Shown: positions 5,971-5,971 of the stretch, piece by piece
Numbering within the stretch: the stretch's first letter is position 1
Layout: every line of letters starts with the position of its first letter
Assembly: GCA_003446315.1 (NCBI GenBank)
Contig: DMBA01000337.1
Span: forward strand, 1 to 5,971
Length of the DNA: 5,971 nucleotides
Direction: 5' to 3'
Source of the DNA: Ruminococcus sp.
GTDB taxonomy: Bacteria; Bacillota; Clostridia; Oscillospirales; Ruminococcaceae
Program-made: the position numbers and the translations under genes
Notes under the pieces: model-generated
Told to the model about the DNA's origin: nothing
The model's database searches: none
What the model saw: only the letters and a program-made list of their open reading frames with translations

Positions 5971-5971
5971 G

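Noticed and set aside
1..5971. tRNA, rRNA or known riboswitch
   Set aside because: I saw no cloverleaf, rRNA-like segment or recognisable aptamer in the intergenic stretches 1-324, 1117-1275 or 5862-5971.

Overview
The window looks like chromosomal DNA of a gut-type Bacillota, probably Ruminococcus/Oscillospiraceae-like. That is an inference from mid-range GC, Gram-positive style GGAGG ribosome binding sites, a lipoprotein signal and the types of protein present; no marker gene fixes the taxon. It holds four protein genes in two convergent transcription units, and each unit starts at a near-identical promoter box at the outer edge of the window.

Layout. Bases 1-260 are a tandem repeat array: two 104-bp units identical throughout, each followed by a different 6-bp linker, then a third partial copy of about 40 bp. 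The partial copy forms a strong sigma-A type promoter with an extended -10. It reads through a leader of about 59 nt into a plus-strand gene (325-1116) for a nitroreductase-fold flavoprotein of the TM1586-like kind, in which two nitroreductase halves are fused in one chain. Bases 1117-1275 hold two hairpins; the main one is a terminator that can serve both convergent units.

The other unit is on the minus strand and starts at the right edge. An inverted copy of the same 40-bp box (5931-5970, one mismatch to the left partial copy) drives three tightly packed genes: an 803-residue FtsX-type ABC permease (5861-3450), its LolD/MacB-like ATPase (3437-2679) and a lipoprotein with an acyl-CoA:6-aminopenicillanate acyltransferase / peptidase C45-like Ntn-hydrolase domain (2667-1276). 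Gaps of 11-12 bp, each holding a ribosome binding site, indicate one operon.

How the parts may work together. The permease and ATPase should form a membrane transporter or mechanotransmission complex. The lipoprotein would sit on the outer face of the same membrane and could hydrolyse or transfer an acyl-amide compound linked to transport. The nitroreductase-like protein is convergent and so not co-transcribed, but it shares the whole promoter including a 10-bp palindrome over the -35 region. Co-regulation of the two units is therefore the simplest reading, although a mobile repeat that happens to carry a promoter would give the same picture. The substrate is not visible from sequence. The most unusual part is the repeat/promoter array, not the proteins.
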